Assembly: GCA_902591845.1 (NCBI GenBank)
Contig: CACJCG010000004.1
Location: 1-37,572, forward strand
Direction of reading: 5' to 3'
Length of the DNA stretch: 37,572 bases
Origin: an uncultured Pelagibacteraceae bacterium
GTDB taxonomy: Bacteria; Pseudomonadota; Alphaproteobacteria; Pelagibacterales; Pelagibacteraceae
The notes beneath the pieces were generated by a model. That model did not search any database. It saw nothing but the letters and a program-made list of their open reading frames with translations, and was not told the origin of the DNA. The position numbers and the translations under genes are program-made. Numbering within the stretch: the stretch's first letter is position 1; every line of letters begins with the position of its first letter. This document shows positions 34,949 to 37,572 of this stretch, in pieces.

Positions 34949-36874
34949 ATGTTAACCCAATTTATAACAATCTTGATATCTGTAGCTGTAATTGGATGTA
35001 TTCTTTATGGAAGAAGATTAATTAGAACTGAAAAAGTTGATGCAGTCTTTGGTAATCCTGAAAGAGCTAAAGGAGGAACGCACTGGGTAATCGTTGGTAG
35101 CAGTGCAATTCTAATGCTATGGCTTTATTATTCATGGGATATCGCAAAAGGTTTTTATCCAAAATCAGCAAATGAATTATGCCAGGTTGCTAAGATTAAT
35201 GAGTCATTATTAGGTTTAAAATATCAGTTCCCAATTGAAGAAAGAGAATTTAAAAGCACATCGATTATTAAAATTGAAAATAAAAATCTTGTAAAAATTG
35301 CAAATGATATAAAAGCATCTCCTGATCTAAATGATCAACAAAAAACAATCCTTGTAAGTTACATTGATAGAACCTCTAAATTAATTCCATTTTTAACAAG
35401 TGAAGAACTAATTGAAATGGAAACTAAAATTAAAATCAAAGAAATGACAGAGGAAATAAAACTTCTGAGCTTAAATTTTCAAAAGAAAGACTATCCCTTT
35501 GAGACAGATACTGAAAAAACTGAAAGACAAAAACTTATTAATGAACAAGGTGGCTGGGGAATTACAACTATAGACTCTGGAACCGGTACAATTGAAAATA
35601 CCATTGAAATACCTACTGCACCTCAAACCAATAAAGGTTTAAAATTTAATGCAGCTGCAGCAGAACTAAAAAAAATTGATGACAAATTTTTTAAATTAAA
35701 AAACCATAACCCACAGTTCAAAAGCGCAATCAAAGAACTTAAAGATGATATTAAAGCTTACAGAAAAGGATTAGATGATAGTGAAGAAATAGCATCTGAC
35801 TATGCAAAAAATATTGTTAAAATTGCAAGAAGAATAGAGTTTGCAAGCATCTATCCTCCTAATGCATTAAATGAAATGCAAGCAGCAATAATAGAGTTTG
35901 ATGAATTACAAAATAAAGAGCAAGGTGGATTAAGATTAATTGATATTCTTTTATTCCCAGCTGGAACAATAGTTGCAAGTGGACCAACATGTTCAGAACA
36001 GGGTTCAGGAAGATGGTTACCTAAACCATCAGATACATTTAATAAATTTGTATTGATGTCTAAACCAAGTGTTGGCTACAAAAATATTCCTCTTTTATGG
36101 ATTGAGATGGTTGATGTAAGTAAAATGGTTGGATTTATTTTACCTGATTGGATCGCAGATGTATTGCCTGGTGAATATCCAGTGCATTCAAAAGATGGAA
36201 TTGTAAAAGAAAACTTTAAAAGTAACGTTTTAAAAGTTGTTACTGGCGACTTTAAATTATTTAAAGTCCCAGTCCCATATGGACATATATGGGACTCATT
36301 CTTAAGGGTATTTTTAGGTTTAGTATTTGGAATTCTTATTGGGGTGCCATTAGGATTGTTTATGGGACTAAATCGATTTGCTAAAGGTTTCTTTGATCCT
36401 TTAATCGAATTATACAGACCTGTTCCACCGTTAGCTTGGGCGCCATTGATTATTTCAGTTCTTGGAATAGATAATACGGGTAAAATATTTTTATTATTCA
36501 TGGTCTCACTTTCAATTATGATTATTTCTGCAAGAGCTGGTGCATCAGGAACACAGCTTTCAAAAATACATGCTGCACATTCATTAGGAGCTACTAAAAA
36601 ACAAATTTTAAGATATGTGATTTTCCCTAATTCACTTCCTGAAATTCTTACAGGAATTAGAGTTGCTGTTGGTATGTGCTGGGGAACACTTGTTGCTGCA
36701 GAGTTTCTAGCAGGTACAACTGGTATTGGTTTTGTTGAAAATGTTGCAAAAAAATACTTTCAGTATGAAGTTATTTGGATAACAATTTTCATAATGGGTA
36801 TGCTAGGTCTTTTATTTGATATATCTTTAAGAAAAATAATAGATAAGACTATTCCTTGGAGAGGCAAGGGTTAA
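34949..36874 (+). CDS. tauC: Taurine/nitrate/sulfonate ABC transporter permease with large N-terminal extension
   Basis: C-terminal about 220 aa are classic: IWDSFLRVFLGLVFGILIGVPLGLFMGL; RPVPPLAWAPLIISVLGI; HAAHSLGATKKQILRYVIFPNSLPEILTGIRVAVGMCW. The N-terminal about 410 aa are extra. Confidence 0.93.
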   Translation: MLTQFITILISVAVIGCILYGRRLIRTEKVDAVFGNPERAKGGTHWVIVGSSAILMLWLYYSWDIAKGFYPKSANELCQVAKINESLLGLKYQFPIEEREFKSTSIIKIENKNLVKIANDIKASPDLNDQQKTILVSYIDRTSKLIPFLTSEELIEMETKIKIKEMTEEIKLLSLNFQKKDYPFETDTEKTERQKLINEQGGWGITTIDSGTGTIENTIEIPTAPQTNKGLKFNAAAAELKKIDDKFFKLKNHNPQFKSAIKELKDDIKAYRKGLDDSEEIASDYAKNIVKIARRIEFASIYPPNALNEMQAAIIEFDELQNKEQGGLRLIDILLFPAGTIVASGPTCSEQGSGRWLPKPSDTFNKFVLMSKPSVGYKNIPLLWIEMVDVSKMVGFILPDWIADVLPGEYPVHSKDGIVKENFKSNVLKVVTGDFKLFKVPVPYGHIWDSFLRVFLGLVFGILIGVPLGLFMGLNRFAKGFFDPLIELYRPVPPLAWAPLIISVLGIDNTGKIFLLFMVSLSIMIISARAGASGTQLSKIHAAHSLGATKKQILRYVIFPNSLPEILTGIRVAVGMCWGTLVAAEFLAGTTGIGFVENVAKKYFQYEVIWITIFIMGMLGLLFDISLRKIIDKTIPWRGKG

Positions 36875-36895
36875 GAGGAAACGTCATTTAAAAAA

Positions 36896-37405
36896 CTAGA
36901 CCTTTTTTATAAAACCAATGGCAGCACCAATGGTAGTCAAAAATCCAGCTAACGGTAGAATAGCAACTGCGTATTTTTTGGGCATATAATTTGGTTTAAA
37001 CTCAATACCTTGCATACTAATTTCAAAATACCACATTTCCCAATACTTACCACGCATACCTTCTACAAGTTCAATTCCATAAATAATTAAGACTACACCA
37101 ATTATCATAATCATAATTTTCCAAAACTGGCGTATGTATAATGAAAGTCGCTCTGGTAATTTTTCATAAATTAAATTTAAAGCTACATGCTCATTATCTC
37201 TAGCTGTCAAAGAAAGCGCTATAAACATCAACCATATATTACTTAATACTGTTAGCAAATCGCCCCAAACAGGAGGGTTATTAAAAACATATCGCATTGT
37301 AACATTGTAAAGAGTAAAACCAACCATAGCAGCCAATAAGAGTGAGCACATAGCTTCCAATATACGGTGAATAAAACGATCAATACTGTTTAAAAATTTT
37401 ATCAT
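36896..37405 (-). CDS. dctQ: TRAP transporter small permease (DctQ family)
   Basis: ILEAMCSLLLAAMVGFTLYNVTMRYVFNNPPVWGDLLTVLSNIWLMFIALSLTARDNEHVALNLIYEKLP. Confidence 0.93.
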   Translation of the reverse strand: MIKFLNSIDRFIHRILEAMCSLLLAAMVGFTLYNVTMRYVFNNPPVWGDLLTVLSNIWLMFIALSLTARDNEHVALNLIYEKLPERLSLYIRQFWKIMIMIIGVVLIIYGIELVEGMRGKYWEMWYFEISMQGIEFKPNYMPKKYAVAILPLAGFLTTIGAAIGFIKKV

Positions 37406-37572
37406 TAATTACTCAATAAGTTTGGAAGAAACATTGTTAATTCTGGAACAACTAATATAAAAAATAAAAGTAAAAACAATCCAATCAAATAAGGAATTAA
37501 CGCAATAGCAACCTTTTCAAGACGCACTTGCGCTATTGTTGCAGAGGTAAAGTAGGCAACCCCAACTGGTGG
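37405..37572 (-). CDS. dctM: TRAP transporter large permease (DctM family), C-terminal part only; truncated by window edge
   Basis: Minus-strand frame: PPVGVAYFTSATIAQVRLEKVAIALIPYLIGLFLLLFFILVVPELTMFLPNLLSN*; stop codon abuts the dctQ start. Confidence 0.85.
   Translation of the reverse strand, partial: PPVGVAYFTSATIAQVRLEKVAIALIPYLIGLFLLLFFILVVPELTMFLPNLLSN

Noticed and set aside
36076-36501. 141-aa antisense ORF inside tauC
   Set aside because: Longest shadow ORF, but opposite the canonical permease core; composition not protein-like.
1-37572. CRISPR arrays, rRNA, prophage, transposases, toxin-antitoxin or classical defence systems
   Set aside because: No regular direct repeats, rRNA motifs or recognisable mobile/defence proteins seen on either strand.

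Overview
The window is a compact, very AT-rich bacterial chromosome segment. Gene content and organisation resemble a streamlined marine alphaproteobacterium of the SAR11/Pelagibacter type (inference; no 16S in window). I call about 36 protein genes, two of them truncated at the window edges, and one tRNA (Met, CAU). I see no rRNA, CRISPR array, prophage, transposase or other mobile element. Main content, left to right: HIBADH-type dehydrogenase and PNPOx-like protein; gamma-carbonic anhydrase; thioredoxin-like protein, glycosyltransferase and DMT permease; tripartite tricarboxylate transporter tctCBA with divergent AbrB-type membrane protein; GT9, DUF6165-like and PhyH genes; polar amino-acid ABC transporter (SBP plus two permeases, no ATPase); SpeD-SpeE fusion; class II aldolase/SDR bifunctional enzyme; TrpB2-like enzyme and DUF1015; mtnP-mtnA and apt; TPR protein with an unusual Cys/His C-terminal domain; GMP reductase; PRTase directly behind tRNA-Met; dimethylglycine dehydrogenase-like enzyme; WecG/TagA glycosyltransferase and carbamoyltransferase; and a taurine-type cluster (alanine dehydrogenase, class III aminotransferase, tauABC with a greatly enlarged TauC) followed by TRAP dctQM. 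Strongest leads: (1) a possible MTA-salvage/DHAP-shunt neighbourhood (SpeDE fusion, MtnP, MtnA, aldolase-dehydrogenase fusion); (2) DUF1015 coupled to TrpB2, suggesting an O-phosphoserine route; (3) a PRTase ORF starting 5 nt after the tRNA CCA; (4) hairpins between ABC substrate-binding protein and permease/ATPase genes; (5) a roughly 350-aa extra region in TauC; (6) the uncharacterised C-terminal domain of the TPR protein.
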